Shown one piece after another: positions 33,031 to 44,234 of a stretch of 64,000 nucleotides of DNA. How positions within the stretch are numbered: the stretch's first letter is position 1; every line of letters begins with the position of its first letter. Source of the DNA: Vibrio taketomensis (GTDB lineage: Bacteria > Pseudomonadota > Gammaproteobacteria > Enterobacterales > Vibrionaceae); assembly GCF_009938165.1 (NCBI RefSeq), contig NZ_AP019649.1, forward strand, positions 2,852,001 through 2,916,000. The letters are read 5' to 3'. The notes below the pieces were generated by a model that worked only from the letters and a program-made list of their open reading frames with translations, was not told the DNA's origin and did not search any database. The position numbers and the translations under genes were made by a program.

Positions 33031-33058
33031 AAGCCTCGCAATGTGCGAGGCTTTTTTG
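33031..33058 (+). terminator. Terminator of engB
   Basis: AAGCCTCGCA / TGCGAGGCTT stem followed by a T run, about 40 bp after the engB stop. Confidence 0.88.
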
Positions 33059-33100
33059 TATTCATCAAACAATCCGGTTAAGTAAAGCCGTAGAGAAAAA

Positions 33101-33279
33101 GAAAAGCCCCACTCTAGGTTGGGGCAACGGGAGAGAATTACACATCATTATTGTTATGCTGTTAGCTTGTCGTATTCATACTCGAGTTTCAACATTACTA
33201 GCTGTATGGGTATTTAACTTACCTCATAAGCCAGATCTCAAGCAGCACAAAGCTTTCCCATGCATTCTCACATGAGCAC
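33101..33279 (-). ncRNA. Candidate small RNA downstream of spf (VSsrna24-like)
   Basis: A self-contained minus-strand unit with no open frame. A perfect TATAAT -10 box lies at 33286-33291, and the unit ends with the hairpin GCCCCAACCTAGAGTGGGGC plus TTTT at 33102-33125, giving about 180 nt. The spf terminator at 33452 separates it from spf, and the engB terminator faces it. In Aliivibrio salmonicida an RNA named VSsrna24 has been described immediately downstream of spf with opposite glucose response; the place matches. No clear -35 box is visible, and a TCACATTT half-site for CRP lies about 40 bp upstream. Homology was not tested. Confidence 0.55.
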
Positions 33280-33451
33280 GTTAAAATTATAGCGTTTATT
33301 TTTATACAAAATAACAAAAATGTGATGAAGGAAAGTTACAGTTTTCGCCTTAAACATGGCACAAATTGCGGAAATGTCGATGACAGAAAGTCGAGAGTTT
33401 TAGTCGGAATGATCGCTAAAAATGAAGAAGTGAAAGTTTTTCTTTGCCACA

Positions 33452-33557
33452 AGAAAAACGCCCCAGCCAAACACTGGCTGGGGCGGCTGAATCAGCCTAA
33501 TCCAATAACGTGAAACAAAAGGTCTGAAAGATAGAACATCTTACCTCTGTACCCTAC
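33452..33557 (-). ncRNA. spf: Spot 42 RNA
   Basis: About 106 nt, almost base for base the enteric Spot 42. The 5' end GTAGGGTACAGAGGTAAGAT, the middle TCTTTCAGACCTTTT and TTTCACGTTATTGGATTAGG, and the terminator stem CGCCCCAGCCA / TGGCTGGGGCG with a T run are all present. It is an Hfq-dependent trans-acting RNA that represses genes of secondary carbon use and redox metabolism and is normally down-regulated by CRP-cAMP. It lies immediately downstream of polA in the same orientation, as in E. coli. The 5' end is set by alignment from memory with the enteric RNA. Confidence 0.95.
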
Positions 33558-33669
33558 GCAGATTAATGTACAACAATTGGTCAGAAATTCAAAGTCATTT
33601 TGTAAGTTTTTTTCAGTATTATTTTGTTAGCTACATAAACCCCTTGAGCGGTCTGGCTTTATTAAGAGC

Positions 33670-33699
33670 AAAAAAAAGCCAGCATTTGTGCGCTGGCTC
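33670..33699 (-). terminator. Terminator of polA
   Basis: Minus-strand stem AGCCAGCGCACAAATGCTGGCT followed by seven T residues, 33 bp after the polA stop and upstream of the spf promoter. Confidence 0.88.
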
Positions 33700-33731
33700 A
33701 TGTTAAACGTTATAAATTGCTCAAAATTTGT

Positions 33732-36524
33732 CTAGTGCGCCTGTTCCCAGTTGTCACCATGACCAGCTTCTGCAATTAGTGGCACAGCAAGATCTGCTGC
33801 AGATTCCATCAATTTTTGTACTTTAGTTTCAATTTCGGCTAAAGCTGACTCTTGAACCTCAAATACTAATTCATCGTGCACTTGCATTAGCAACTTAACA
33901 CGGCCTTGGCCTTCACTTTCAATCCATGCATCAACCAACAGCATCGCTTTTTTGATGATGTCAGCAGCTGTACCTTGCATTGGAGCGTTGATTGCGGCAC
34001 GTTCAGCAGCCTTACGACGCATACCATTACGGGATTGAATTTCTGGTAAATGCAGACGACGACCAAAGATGGTTTCTACATAACCTTTTTCTGCGGCTGC
34101 GCTGCGAGTATCTTCCATATACTGCATCACACCTGGGTAACGCTCGAAGTACTTGTTCATATAATCTTGCGCTTCACCACGAGGAATACCCAACTGCTTC
34201 GCCAGACCAAAGGCACTCATGCCGTAAATCAGACCAAAGTTAACCGCTTTCGCACGGCGACGTTGTTCTGAAGTCACGTTATCAATGGTTGTACCCATGA
34301 TTTCAGCAGCCGTTGCTGCGTGGATATCTTTACCCTCACGGAACGCATCAAGCAGCGCTTGGTCACCCGATAGATGCGCCATAATGCGTAGCTCGATTTG
34401 TGAATAGTCGACCGCCATAATTTTATAACCATGCGGCGCAACAAATGCTTGGCGAATACGACGACCTTCTTCATTACGAATCGGAATATTCTGTAAGTTT
34501 GGATCCGTTGAAGATAGACGGCCGGTTGCGGTTACAGCTTGATGGTAAGAGGTATGCACACGACCAGTTTCTGGGTTGATCATTTTTGGCAGTTTGTCAG
34601 TGTAAGTCGATTTCAACTTAGCCAAACCACGGTACTCCAGAATCAGTTTTGGCAGCGGGTAATCCAATGCTAGCTCTTGCAACACTTCTTCATTCGTTGA
34701 AGGCGTACCCGAAGGGGTTTTCTTCACAACTGGCAAGCCCATTTGCTCAAACAAAATTGCTTGTAGCTGTTTTGGTGAGTTCATATTGAACTCTTGACCC
34801 GCCAACTCATAGGCTTTTTGCTCTAGCTCATCCAAACGTACCGCAATCTCTTGCGATTGAGCAGACAGCATCATGTCATCAATTAATACGCCGGTGCGTT
34901 CAATACGAGAAAGCACAGGAACTAATGGCACTTCGATCTGCTGATAAATCTCATTGAGCTTTTCATCTTGTGACAAAATGTCGTTTAAACGATGGTGCAG
35001 ACGTAGCGTTACATCGGCATCTTCTGCTGCATAAGGAGACGCTTGCTCAAGATCGATCTGGTTGAAAGTCAGCTGGCCTTTACCCTTACCCGCAATCTGC
35101 TCAAACGAAATGCAGCTATGTTGTAGGAAACGCAGCGCCAAGCTGTCCATGTCATGTTTGCCACCAACGCTGTTGTAGACATAAGACGCCAGCATAGTGT
35201 CATATTTAATACCACGCATTTCGATGCCGTAACGCGCCAACACACTCATATCATATTTAAGGTTTTGACCCACCTTAGCTTGATTGGCGTCTTCTAGAAT
35301 CGGTTTTAGCTGCTCAAGTACCCAAGCGCGATCCAGTTGCTCTGGAGCATCAAGGTAATCATGGGCAACTGGCACATAAGCCGCCTCACCTTCAGCGATT
35401 GCAAATGACAAACCAACTAAGTTTGCCACCATATAATCAAGGCTGTCAGTCTCGGTATCAAATGCAAACACGTCTGCCGCTTTGAGTTTTTCCAACCATT
35501 GATTGAACGTGTCTTGATCGACAATCGTTTGGTACTGACTGCGGTCAATCGATACCGCTGAAGTGTTGATTTCCGCTTGGCTAGTCGTGTTTGTTGTCGC
35601 TACCGCACCCGATTTTTCATCGGCTTCCACCACACCAGAGCCACCTTCAAGTAGCTCGTTAAGCCAAGACTTAAACACCAGTTGGCCAAACAATTGCACC
35701 AACTCATCTTTATTTGGCTCGGTTTTGACTAGCTCTTGCGGTTTAAACGCCATCTCTACGTCGAGTTTAATCGTCGCCAATTGATAAGAAAGCAGCGCAT
35801 CCTCTTTATTATCCACCAGCTTTTTCGCCATGGTCTTAGAGCCACGGAAACCCAGTGGCGCAATGTCATCAAGGTTTTCAAACAGCTTATCTAAACCACC
35901 AATACCTTGTAGCAGTGCGGTTGCAGTTTTATCACCAACCCCCGGAACACCAGGAATGTTATCGACTTTATCGCCCATCAATGCCAAGTAATCGATGATC
36001 AACTCAGGTGGAATACCAAACTTCTCGATCACCCCTTCACGATCCAATACCACGTTGGTCATGGTGTTGATCAACGTGACATTTTCATCCACCAATTGCG
36101 CCATGTCTTTATCGCCAGTGCTGATCAAGACAGGAATACCCTGCTGTGATGCTTGAGAGGCCAAAGTACCAATGACGTCATCGGCTTCAACGCCTGGGAT
36201 CGAAATCAAAGGCAGACCCATAGCACGAATGACATTATGTAGCGGTTCAATCTGGCAACGCAGATCATCTGGCATTGGTGGACGATTAGCTTTGTATTCT
36301 GGATACATGTCATCGCGGAAGGTTTTACCCTTGGCATCAAACACGACTGCAATACGATCCGAGGCAAATTGACGCATCATGCTGCGTAGCATATTCACTA
36401 CGCCATACACAGCGTTAGTTGGAATATCACCATTACTCATCGTTCCTGGGTAGGCATGAAATGCACGATACAGGTACGAAGAACCGTCGATCAAAATCAG
36501 AGGATTATCTGGAATACGAGCCAT
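33732..36524 (-). CDS. polA: DNA polymerase I
   Basis: 930 residues, full length. The N-terminal 5'-3' exonuclease (about 1-290) shows [12 protein letters not shown] and [12 protein letters not shown]. The 3'-5' exonuclease (about 330-520) retains [13 protein letters not shown] with the acidic metal ligands, so proofreading should work. The polymerase domain (about 540-930) has [19 protein letters not shown] (motif A), the finger motif [19 protein letters not shown] (motif B) and [11 protein letters not shown] (motif C). It removes RNA primers and fills gaps in replication and repair. Upstream are two DnaA-box-like sites; downstream its terminator and spf. Confidence 0.98.
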   Translation of the reverse strand: MARIPDNPLILIDGSSYLYRAFHAYPGTMSNGDIPTNAVYGVVNMLRSMMRQFASDRIAVVFDAKGKTFRDDMYPEYKANRPPMPDDLRCQIEPLHNVIRAMGLPLISIPGVEADDVIGTLASQASQQGIPVLISTGDKDMAQLVDENVTLINTMTNVVLDREGVIEKFGIPPELIIDYLALMGDKVDNIPGVPGVGDKTATALLQGIGGLDKLFENLDDIAPLGFRGSKTMAKKLVDNKEDALLSYQLATIKLDVEMAFKPQELVKTEPNKDELVQLFGQLVFKSWLNELLEGGSGVVEADEKSGAVATTNTTSQAEINTSAVSIDRSQYQTIVDQDTFNQWLEKLKAADVFAFDTETDSLDYMVANLVGLSFAIAEGEAAYVPVAHDYLDAPEQLDRAWVLEQLKPILEDANQAKVGQNLKYDMSVLARYGIEMRGIKYDTMLASYVYNSVGGKHDMDSLALRFLQHSCISFEQIAGKGKGQLTFNQIDLEQASPYAAEDADVTLRLHHRLNDILSQDEKLNEIYQQIEVPLVPVLSRIERTGVLIDDMMLSAQSQEIAVRLDELEQKAYELAGQEFNMNSPKQLQAILFEQMGLPVVKKTPSGTPSTNEEVLQELALDYPLPKLILEYRGLAKLKSTYTDKLPKMINPETGRVHTSYHQAVTATGRLSSTDPNLQNIPIRNEEGRRIRQAFVAPHGYKIMAVDYSQIELRIMAHLSGDQALLDAFREGKDIHAATAAEIMGTTIDNVTSEQRRRAKAVNFGLIYGMSAFGLAKQLGIPRGEAQDYMNKYFERYPGVMQYMEDTRSAAAEKGYVETIFGRRLHLPEIQSRNGMRRKAAERAAINAPMQGTAADIIKKAMLLVDAWIESEGQGRVKLLMQVHDELVFEVQESALAEIETKVQKLMESAADLAVPLIAEAGHGDNWEQAH

Positions 36525-36656
36525 AGTCTTAAGGTTTCCAAAGAGAATGCGAATTAGATTTGCCTAGGATGCCATGAGTGCGGCAGTGATGCTATTTAAA
36601 CTCTGTGATGTCTCTAGCGAGATTTGCTGAATAAGCCACCACATGATGTGTCCACT

Positions 36657-36689
36657 TGTGGATAACTCTGTTTATAATAGTTATCCACT
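36657..36689. promoter_or_regulatory. DnaA-box-like pair upstream of polA
   Basis: TGTGGATAA (perfect TTATCCACA on the minus strand) at 36657-36665 and TTATCCACT (one mismatch) at 36681-36689 flank an AT-rich TTTATAATAG, about 135-165 bp upstream of the polA start. They might allow DnaA to bind at the polA promoter. An 18-bp palindrome GTTTTGCGATCGCAAAAC lies at 36770-36787. Function inferred only. Confidence 0.5.
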
Positions 36690-36847
36690 CAACTTGATAA
36701 CGGTCACATTTTTAAATAAATTAAATTTAACCTTATGTATTTAAAGAAATAAAGAAAGATCGATCCTTTGTTTTGCGATCGCAAAACGATCCTCGTTTGT
36801 GGAAAAGACTGCTGTTGTCCTTTTGTGCAAGAGAAAATGATAGGCAT

Positions 36848-37066
36848 AAAAAAAGCGACATCTTTCGATGTCGCCTAGCAAAAATGTAGTCAAAGCGTTT
36901 CATGTGGAACATGCGGCTTTGCCATAGAGCTATAAATTACACTGGAAGCAATGTGAGCAATGTCGTGTCCAAAAGAACTTGTGCAAGTTCGAGAAATTCA
37001 GCCTCATCACAAATTCATGCGAATTCATAATTCAACGTCCTTGTGAACTTCCTCATTCCCTAAGAC
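36848..37066 (-). ncRNA. ryhB: RyhB iron-responsive small RNA
   Basis: About 219 nt on the minus strand. The conserved pairing core CGACATTGCTCACATTGC, followed by TTCCAG, occupies 36942-36967 and matches enteric RyhB. The unit ends at a strong terminator, GGCGACATC-GAAA-GATGTCGC plus seven T residues. A -35 TTTACA, 17-bp spacer and -10 TATTAT place the start near 37066, with a Fur box over the promoter. RyhB is made when iron is scarce and, with Hfq, shuts down messages for iron-using proteins. The length beyond 200 nt is as known for vibrios, against about 90 nt in E. coli. Confidence 0.93.
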
Positions 37067-37072
37067 GAGATT

Positions 37073-37102
37073 GATAATAATGATTCTCATTTAGATTGTA
37101 AA
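37073..37102 (-). promoter_or_regulatory. ryhB promoter with Fur box
   Basis: Minus-strand AATGAGAATCATTATTATC (37073-37091) is a good Fur box and overlaps the -10 TATTAT and the spacer behind -35 TTTACA (37097-37102). Iron-loaded Fur should repress here. A second palindrome, AATGAG-N6-CTCATT (37109-37126), may be a further Fur site or the terminator of the GNAT gene. Confidence 0.88.
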
Positions 37103-37125
37103 TACCTAAATGAGAAAAATCTCAT

Positions 37126-37574
37126 TTATTTGTTATCTCCGCTCTGCATCGCCTTGCTAAAGTGAATTCTTGCCTCACGAATGTCTGGTTTGGACTCATA
37201 ATTTTCAATCATGTAGCCATTTTTATCAACAATCTAAGCATCATTGGAAATTGGTTACGAGACTTCACTTTAAGGGTTTTATAGCCTTGAGCGACAACCC
37301 AGGCTTCTTGTTCATCCAGCAGTGTTTGCGCTACACCTTTGCCACGAGCTGCTGGCGTTACGCCGCCAAACCAGCTGTAAAACGTCTCTGCATTTAGCTC
37401 ATAACCGATTTTAAAGCCAATAATGTCATCTTGCTCTTCCGCCACCAACACTAAACTGCGTTTACCCTCAATCCTTGCAGCCAGTGAATTGACACTTTTA
37501 TGCGCAAATTCATTGATAGCCTCTACCGCCTCGACACATTCAGCCAAGGTCCCACGACGAAATACCACACTCAT
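37126..37574 (-). pseudogene. GNAT-family N-acetyltransferase, one frame break near the C-terminus
   Basis: About 149 residues after correction. The start ATG 37574 has GGA 7 bp upstream (MSVVFRRGTLAEC). The acetyl-CoA loop is GGVTPAARGKGVAQTLLDEQE, fitting the V-x-P-x-x-R-G-x-G motif, preceded by LVLVAEEQDDIIGFKIGYE. The frame then breaks at about 37223 where one A is missing from a run of six (IKNGYMIENYESKPDIRE is restored by adding it), ending at a stop at 37126. Substrate not known. This is the only broken gene seen to the right of 20 kb. Confidence 0.8.
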
Positions 37575-37601
37575 TGATTGTCCTTTCAAAACGATTAAGC
37601 G

Positions 37602-37627
37602 AAAAAAAGGCCGGCGATGCCGACCTT
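37602..37627 (-). terminator. Terminator of hemB
   Basis: Minus-strand AGGTCGGCATCGCCGGCCT stem followed by seven T residues, just beyond the hemB stop. Confidence 0.88.
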
Positions 37628-37647
37628 CATTATTTTAGTTGCAGCAA

Positions 37648-38754
<1,107 letters not shown>

Positions 38755-38828
38755 CTAGCGGCAAAAACCAAAAATGCAAAAAATGACCTTGCGTTCACAC
38801 TGCCGTATACTCAAATTATCTATTTTCA

Positions 38829-39602
38829 ATGAGTACTACCATGATCGACACCCATGCGCATATCTATGCCAGCGAGTTTGATAACGATCGCGATCTCGTG
38901 GTCGAACGCGCGCTTAATCAAGGCATTGATAAAATTTTACTGCCTAACATCGACCTTGATTCAATTGAGCCGATGCTTGCGACCGAAGCGGCCTACCCGA
39001 CGATCTGCCGTTCAATGATGGGGCTACACCCTTGTTATGTGGATAGCAATGTCGACCAAACACTGGCCACCATTTATAGCTGGTTTAGCAAGCATAACTT
39101 TATCGCCGTGGGTGAAATCGGTATCGATCTGTATTGGGATAAAACCTATCGCACCGAGCAAGAAAAAGCGTTTGTGACCCAATTGAATTGGGCCAAAGAG
39201 ATGCAACTTCCGGTGGTGATCCATACTCGTGATTCGATTGAAGAAACCTTATCGCTGCTACGTGGAGAACAAGATGGCTCGCTACGTGGTGTGTTCCATT
39301 GCTTTGGTGGCAGCGTGGAAGAAGCGAAAGCTATTAATGACCTTGGCTTTCATTTAGGTTTAGGCGGTGTATCGACATTCAAAAACGGCGGCATGGATCA
39401 AGTGATTCCACACCTCGATATGGATTATGTAATTCTCGAAACTGACTGCCCTTACTTAGCGCCCGTGCCTCATCGAGGTAAACGCAATGAGCCAGCTTAC
39501 ACTGAGTTGGTCGCCAATCGCATTGCGACACTGCGTGAGCTCACGTTAGAGCAAGTCGACAGCATCACCACACATAACGCGAAAACGTTATTTAATCTGT
39601 AG
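38829..39602 (+). CDS. TatD-family metal-dependent hydrolase
   Basis: 257 residues. TIM-barrel metal-dependent hydrolase with metal ligands in IDTHAH (residues about 7-11), GEIGIDLY (Glu), VIHTRDS (His), FHCFGG (His) and LETDCPYLAPVPHRGK (Asp). The family includes TatD and YjjV nucleases/deoxyribonuclease-like enzymes. Its place next to tatABC suggests tatD, but it is on the opposite strand and converges on tatC, so it is not co-transcribed with the Tat genes here; YjjV-like is an alternative. Start either ATG 38829 or ATG 38841 (MIDTHAH). Confidence 0.85.
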   Translation: MSTTMIDTHAHIYASEFDNDRDLVVERALNQGIDKILLPNIDLDSIEPMLATEAAYPTICRSMMGLHPCYVDSNVDQTLATIYSWFSKHNFIAVGEIGIDLYWDKTYRTEQEKAFVTQLNWAKEMQLPVVIHTRDSIEETLSLLRGEQDGSLRGVFHCFGGSVEEAKAINDLGFHLGLGGVSTFKNGGMDQVIPHLDMDYVILETDCPYLAPVPHRGKRNEPAYTELVANRIATLRELTLEQVDSITTHNAKTLFNL

Positions 39603-39621
39603 GCGGTAAATCGCAAGCAAT

Positions 39622-39650
39622 AAAAAAGGTTGGCATTGCCAACCTTTTTT
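39622..39650. terminator. Bidirectional terminator between the tatD-like gene and tatC
   Basis: AAAAAAGGTTGGCA / TGCCAACCTTTTTT, a perfect stem with A and T runs on both sides, between convergent genes. Confidence 0.9.
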
Positions 39651-40403
39651 CTATTCTTCTGCTTGCTCTTCCGCATCATCATCTTTGCGCACATAGAATC
39701 TGGCAAAGAACAGACCAACTTCAAACAACAAACACATCGGCACGGCCAACAGTGTCTGTGAAATCATATCCGGTGGCGTCAGCAGCATACCGATAATAAA
39801 TGCCAATACGATAATGTATGGGCGCTTTTCACGGAGACTTTCGGGATCGGTCGCCCCAGTCCAACACAGCAAAATAATCGCCACAGGTACTTCAAACGCG
39901 ATACCGAAGGCTAAGAACAACGCCAGTACAAAATCGAGATAACTCGAAATATCCGTAGCGAACTCTACACCACCCAGTGAAATTGCCGTGAAGAAACCGA
40001 ATACCAGTGGAAACACCACAAAGTACGCAAACGCCACACCAGCGTAAAACAACAATGAACTAGAGAACATCAGCGGCATAATCAAACGACGCTCATGTTT
40101 GTATAGCCCTGGCGCCACAAATGCCCATACCTGATAAAGAATAAAAGGCACGGCCAAAAATACCGAAGCAATCAAGGTCAGTTTTAATGGTGTAAAGAAA
40201 GGAGATGCAACGTCAGTTGCAATCATGGTTGCCCCTTCAGGCAGGCGCTCTACTAGTGGTTTTGAAACAAACTCGTAGATGTCATTGGAGAAGTAAATCA
40301 AACCAACGAACACCACCAACACAGCTAAGATTGCACGCAACAGGCGATTTCTTAGCTCCAGCAGATGGCTGATTAAAGGTTGTGTCTGCTCGACAGAGGA
40401 CAT
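39651..40403 (-). CDS. tatC: Sec-independent protein translocase TatC
   Basis: 250 residues from ATG 40403, chosen because GAGG lies 6 bp upstream and the protein then begins [22 protein letters not shown]. Six transmembrane helices; the conserved twin-arginine receptor region [12 protein letters not shown] at the N-terminus and the periplasmic [20 protein letters not shown] segment are visible. TatC binds the signal peptide of folded cargo together with TatB. It is the last gene of a minus-strand unit ubiE-ubiJ-ubiB-tatA-tatB-tatC. Confidence 0.97.
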   Translation of the reverse strand: MSSVEQTQPLISHLLELRNRLLRAILAVLVVFVGLIYFSNDIYEFVSKPLVERLPEGATMIATDVASPFFTPLKLTLIASVFLAVPFILYQVWAFVAPGLYKHERRLIMPLMFSSSLLFYAGVAFAYFVVFPLVFGFFTAISLGGVEFATDISSYLDFVLALFLAFGIAFEVPVAIILLCWTGATDPESLREKRPYIIVLAFIIGMLLTPPDMISQTLLAVPMCLLFEVGLFFARFYVRKDDDAEEQAEE

Positions 40404-40467
40404 ATCTAACCTCATTCAAAACGATCAAAAAGGAGCTACATGGATAGTGCAGCTCCTCACAATGAGA

Positions 40468-40848
40468 CTACTCGGCTTTCTTGTCTGCAGGAACAGATGT
40501 CTCGGCAGCAGTTGGCTTCGAGTCCACTTCAACTTGGCTAGTCTCTGTAGCCTTTTGAGCATAGGGACGCTGAACCTCTTGCGCCGCTTTTTTGAGTTCT
40601 TCCACCGAAGACTTCAATTCAGGGGAAAGATCTTCCATCCCCATCTTTTCAGCTTTGCGAAGGTTCTCTTGCAGTTCTTGAATCTTAAGCTCGTGATTGA
40701 TTTCATCTTTCACATTGTTTGCCATGCTTTTCGCAGCCGACACAAAGCGCGATACGCTACGAATGGCATGAGGCAAACGCTCAGGACCAAGAACTACCAG
40801 TGCGACGACAGAGATTAATACCAGTTCCCAAAAACCGATATCAAACAC
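40468..40848 (-). CDS. tatB: Sec-independent protein translocase TatB
   Basis: 126 residues. The N-terminal helix [26 protein letters not shown] with the hinge GPERLP is diagnostic. An amphipathic helix follows (about 25-60), then a variable Glu/Lys-rich tail. TatB forms the receptor complex with TatC. It lies 4 bp after tatA. Confidence 0.96.
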   Translation of the reverse strand: MFDIGFWELVLISVVALVVLGPERLPHAIRSVSRFVSAAKSMANNVKDEINHELKIQELQENLRKAEKMGMEDLSPELKSSVEELKKAAQEVQRPYAQKATETSQVEVDSKPTAAETSVPADKKAE

Positions 40849-40851
40849 GTG

Positions 40852-41094
40852 TTATGCCTGCTCTTTGTCTTTCTTAGTTTCAGCAGTCGCGTCAGTCTTC
40901 TGCTGTTCTAGGTTCTTAGGTTCAAAGTCAGCATCTTTTTTGTCTTGCTGAGCTTCTTCATCACTCATCGCTTTTTTAAAGCCTTTCACTGCACTACCCA
41001 AGTCACCACCGATGTTGCGTAGTTTCTTTGTACCAAACAGCAAGATAACAATTACGGCAATAATAAGAAGTTGCCAAATACTAATACCACCCAT
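40852..41094 (-). CDS. tatA: Sec-independent protein translocase TatA
   Basis: 80 residues. The N-terminal helix with [20 protein letters not shown] contains the FGTKKL hinge; an amphipathic helix ([15 protein letters not shown]) and a charged tail follow. TatA oligomerises to form the transport pore for folded proteins. It begins 50 bp after ubiB and is followed by tatB and tatC. Confidence 0.96.
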   Translation of the reverse strand: MGGISIWQLLIIAVIVILLFGTKKLRNIGGDLGSAVKGFKKAMSDEEAQQDKKDADFEPKNLEQQKTDATAETKKDKEQA

Positions 41095-41143
41095 TCTTTT
41101 TACCTCGGGTTCTACTAAACAAAGTTTCGTTAAAGTCTAATGC

Positions 41144-42778
41144 TTAACGGCGATAAGCTCGCCAACTAAACAACCAAAATGTGACGCCTGCGATAGCGCT
41201 AACCGTCGAAAGCTGTTCAAAGGTGCTGTTGACCAATATCGCCGAGCATACGACTAATGTGGCACCAACACCAAATAAAAATTTTCCAGTTGCCTGCTGT
41301 CGTTTCGACGCTCGGTAACCTTGGTAAAGCTGATCCATGCGTTGATTCATTGCTTTGCCTTGACGCAAACTGTCGTAAAGCAGCTCTGGCAACTCTGGTA
41401 GCTTTTCTGCCCAAAACGGTAAACGGTCTTTAATGCCGTTGATCACCGCTTGCGGGCCAACTTGGTTCATCATCCACTCTTCTAAGAATGGTTTGGCTGT
41501 TGCCCACAAGTCTAATTGTGGATACAGCTGACGTCCCAAGCCTTCAACATACAGTAATGTTTTTTGTAGCAACACTAGCTGTGGTTGAACTTCCATCTCA
41601 AAGCGACGTGCCGTGTTGAACAAATTCAACAACACATGGCCAAAAGAGATTTCACACAGTGGTTTAGCAAAAATAGGCTCACACACCATGCGAATAGCGA
41701 ACTCAAATTCATCAACATTGGTATGATGCGGCACCCAACCAGACTCGACATGCAACTCTGCTACACGGCGGTAATCTCGGTTAAAGAACGCCAAAAAGTT
41801 CTCAGCTAAATAGCGTTTATCGTCGCTATTTAGAGTGCCGACAATGCCACAATCCAAACCAATCCACATTGGATTTTCTGGATGTTCCGGCTTAACGAAT
41901 ACGTTGCCAGGATGCATGTCCGCATGAAAGAAGCTGTCGCGAAATACCTGAGTAAAAAAGACACTAACACCACGCTCAGCCAACAATTTCATATTGGTGC
42001 CATTGGCTTCTAAGCCAGCGATATCAGATACTTGTATACCGTAGATTCGTTCTGAAACCATCAGACTTTCACTGCTAAAGTCAGGAAAAACTTCTGGTAC
42101 ATACAGCTCTTCGCTGCCTTCAAAGTTACGACGCAGCTGAATAGCGTTCGCAGCTTCCCTTCTTAAGTCTAGCTCATCAAGCAAAGTCTTTTCATATTCA
42201 CGCACGACTTCAACTGGTTTCAAACGACGTGCTTCAGGCAAAGCCCTCGCGACTATACGCGCCATGCGATACATCAGTTTTAGATCTGCATCAATCACAG
42301 GGCGAATATCTGGTCGAATGACCTTTAAAACGACCTCTTGGCCGCTATCTTTAAGTCGCGCAGTATGCACCTGAGCGATGGAAGCCGACGCTAAAGGCTT
42401 AATATCGAAATCAGTAAACCATTGCTCAATTGGGCCGCCCAGCGCTTTTTCCATTTGTTGCTTCGCCAACTCACCATCGAATGGCGATACTTGGTCTTGC
42501 AACAACGCCAATGGGTCTGCAATGTGTGGCGGGAAGAGATCTCGTCGAGTCGACATCATCTGACCAAACTTGATCCATACTGGCCCTAAGTCTTGCAATG
42601 CCAGGCGTAGACGCTCTCCTAGCGGTTTGTCTTGATGTTTGTTTTTAATCCAGAACAGTGATTTGCGAGCCAATAAAGGCGCTTTGGTCAATTGATGATC
42701 GGGTAACAGCTCATCCAGCCCATATTCGAGCTGAACTTTGACAATGCGGTAAAGACGACGAAGTTCCGATGGGGTCAT
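41144..42778 (-). CDS. ubiB: Ubiquinone biosynthesis ATPase/kinase-like protein UbiB
   Basis: 544 residues. UbiB/ABC1 atypical kinase fold: KxGQ motif in [14 protein letters not shown] (about residue 70), the Ala-rich nucleotide loop [30 protein letters not shown] (catalytic-loop-like) and GLDCGIVG (DFG-like). Two C-terminal transmembrane helices anchor it (about 500-540). It is required for early aerobic ubiquinone synthesis and has ATPase activity. The start overlaps the ubiJ stop by 4 bp. Confidence 0.97.
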   Translation of the reverse strand: MTPSELRRLYRIVKVQLEYGLDELLPDHQLTKAPLLARKSLFWIKNKHQDKPLGERLRLALQDLGPVWIKFGQMMSTRRDLFPPHIADPLALLQDQVSPFDGELAKQQMEKALGGPIEQWFTDFDIKPLASASIAQVHTARLKDSGQEVVLKVIRPDIRPVIDADLKLMYRMARIVARALPEARRLKPVEVVREYEKTLLDELDLRREAANAIQLRRNFEGSEELYVPEVFPDFSSESLMVSERIYGIQVSDIAGLEANGTNMKLLAERGVSVFFTQVFRDSFFHADMHPGNVFVKPEHPENPMWIGLDCGIVGTLNSDDKRYLAENFLAFFNRDYRRVAELHVESGWVPHHTNVDEFEFAIRMVCEPIFAKPLCEISFGHVLLNLFNTARRFEMEVQPQLVLLQKTLLYVEGLGRQLYPQLDLWATAKPFLEEWMMNQVGPQAVINGIKDRLPFWAEKLPELPELLYDSLRQGKAMNQRMDQLYQGYRASKRQQATGKFLFGVGATLVVCSAILVNSTFEQLSTVSAIAGVTFWLFSWRAYRR

Positions 42779-43380
42779 AGGCGCTCCATCAATTGAGAGA
42801 GCTTCGCTTCTAAGCGTGCCGCTTGGCTGGCAACATCATCCACTTGATCGCAAAAATAAGCGACTTCTAACGGCGCTGGCGCCAGTTTCCACTCTTCGGT
42901 GATCACTTGTGCGAGATGATTTTGATGTTTGTTGGCTTGTGATTTCACAAACTGCCCAAAATGGCTGGCACCTTTGACTAAAGAATGCGCCACCACATCA
43001 CCGGTCACACGTGACAGCCATTCTTCGAGGTCTGGCTTGCAATCGGTCATGAGCTGAGAAAACTTCTGCGCTAATTGAATATCACCTTCGAGTACTAGCT
43101 TATCTTGCTTGATCAGCTTGGTGATATTCGCTTGCTCACGCAATTCAGGCAACACAGATAAATTCAATGATAAGTAACAATTCGGCTCACCTTCATAATT
43201 GCCCAACACATCGATTTGTTGGCTAAAAACGAACGTCAGCGTTTTGTTTAGCTCTTTTAAGTGCACTTGAATCACTTGGCCCTTAAGACGAGCCAAACGA
43301 CGACCCAATTGTGGATCGTCTTTAATTAGAGTGTTGAGCGTCGTTTCGATAACGGCTGTCACTAATGGTTCGAATGGCAT
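42775..43380 (-). CDS. ubiJ: Ubiquinone biosynthesis accessory factor UbiJ
   Basis: 201 residues from ATG 43380 ([12 protein letters not shown]), which removes an upstream extension inside the ubiE 3' end. An N-terminal SCP2 lipid-binding domain (about 20-115) contains [17 protein letters not shown] and [15 protein letters not shown]. The C-terminal part is a coiled coil ([21 protein letters not shown]). UbiJ presents the greasy intermediates to the Ubi complex and pairs with UbiK, also encoded in this window. Confidence 0.94.
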   Translation of the reverse strand: MPFEPLVTAVIETTLNTLIKDDPQLGRRLARLKGQVIQVHLKELNKTLTFVFSQQIDVLGNYEGEPNCYLSLNLSVLPELREQANITKLIKQDKLVLEGDIQLAQKFSQLMTDCKPDLEEWLSRVTGDVVAHSLVKGASHFGQFVKSQANKHQNHLAQVITEEWKLAPAPLEVAYFCDQVDDVASQAARLEAKLSQLMERL

Positions 43381-43390
43381 AACAACCCTT

Positions 43391-44173
43391 TTAGAACTTA
43401 TAACCGCGGTGCAGAGCAACAATACCGCCAGTTAGGTTGTAATAGCTAGTTTGTTCAAAACCAGCCTCATCCATCATGCCTTTTAGTGTTTCTTGGTCAG
43501 GATGCATGCGAATCGATTCCGCCAAGTAGCGGTAGCTATCTGCATCATTTGCCACCAATTCACCCATTTTAGGCAAGAGGTGGAATGAATATGCGTCATA
43601 CACTTTTGATAGTGGTTCGAGGATGGGTTTGGAAAACTCCAATACCAATAGACGACCGCCCGGTTTTAACACGCGGAACATCGAACGTAGCGCTTTGTCT
43701 TTATCTGTTACGTTACGTAGACAGAAACTGATGGTAATCACATCAAAGTAATCATCAGGGAATGGCAGCTCTTCTGCATTGGCTTGCACGTAATGCACGT
43801 TACCAACAACGCCAATATCACGCAGTTTGTCACGGCCGACATTGAGCATTGAGTTGTTGATATCCGCTAAAACCACATGGCCTTTTTCACCGACAATACG
43901 TGAAAATTTAGCGGTTAAATCGCCAGTACCACCACCAAGGTCAAGCACACGTTGACCCGGGCGAGCACCACTACAATCGATAGTGAAACGCTTCCACAAA
44001 CGGTGAACACCGCCCGACATTAAGTCATTCATAATGTCGTATTTTGCTGCTACTGAATGAAATACTTGCGCTACTTTGGCAACTTTTTCTTCTTTGGCTA
44101 CGGTAGTAAAACCAAAATGCGTCGTTTCTTGAGTATCTAAAGCTGTGTTTGACTGCACGCTTGTATCCGCCAT
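43391..44173 (-). CDS. ubiE: Demethylmenaquinone/demethoxyubiquinol methyltransferase UbiE
   Basis: 260 residues. Class I methyltransferase with [20 protein letters not shown] (motif I), the family marker [24 protein letters not shown] near residue 40, [17 protein letters not shown] and [18 protein letters not shown]. It C-methylates intermediates of both menaquinone and ubiquinone synthesis. First of the ubi genes in the unit with ubiJ and ubiB. Confidence 0.97.
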   Translation of the reverse strand: MADTSVQSNTALDTQETTHFGFTTVAKEEKVAKVAQVFHSVAAKYDIMNDLMSGGVHRLWKRFTIDCSGARPGQRVLDLGGGTGDLTAKFSRIVGEKGHVVLADINNSMLNVGRDKLRDIGVVGNVHYVQANAEELPFPDDYFDVITISFCLRNVTDKDKALRSMFRVLKPGGRLLVLEFSKPILEPLSKVYDAYSFHLLPKMGELVANDADSYRYLAESIRMHPDQETLKGMMDEAGFEQTSYYNLTGGIVALHRGYKF

Positions 44174-44234
44174 GATGAATCCTCTTCGAGCAGCCCTGTG
44201 TAACTTTGATTTAATAGGTATGAGCTGCGGTCGA

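Noticed and set aside
33322..33513. Plus-strand open frame over the spf region
   Set aside because: It runs antisense through the spf terminator and has no ribosome-binding site or protein-like composition. spf explains the sequence.
36657..36689. The DnaA boxes as part of a replication origin
   Set aside because: Only two boxes, no AT-rich 13-mers in series and no gidA/mnmG or dnaA genes next to them; oriC is not supported.
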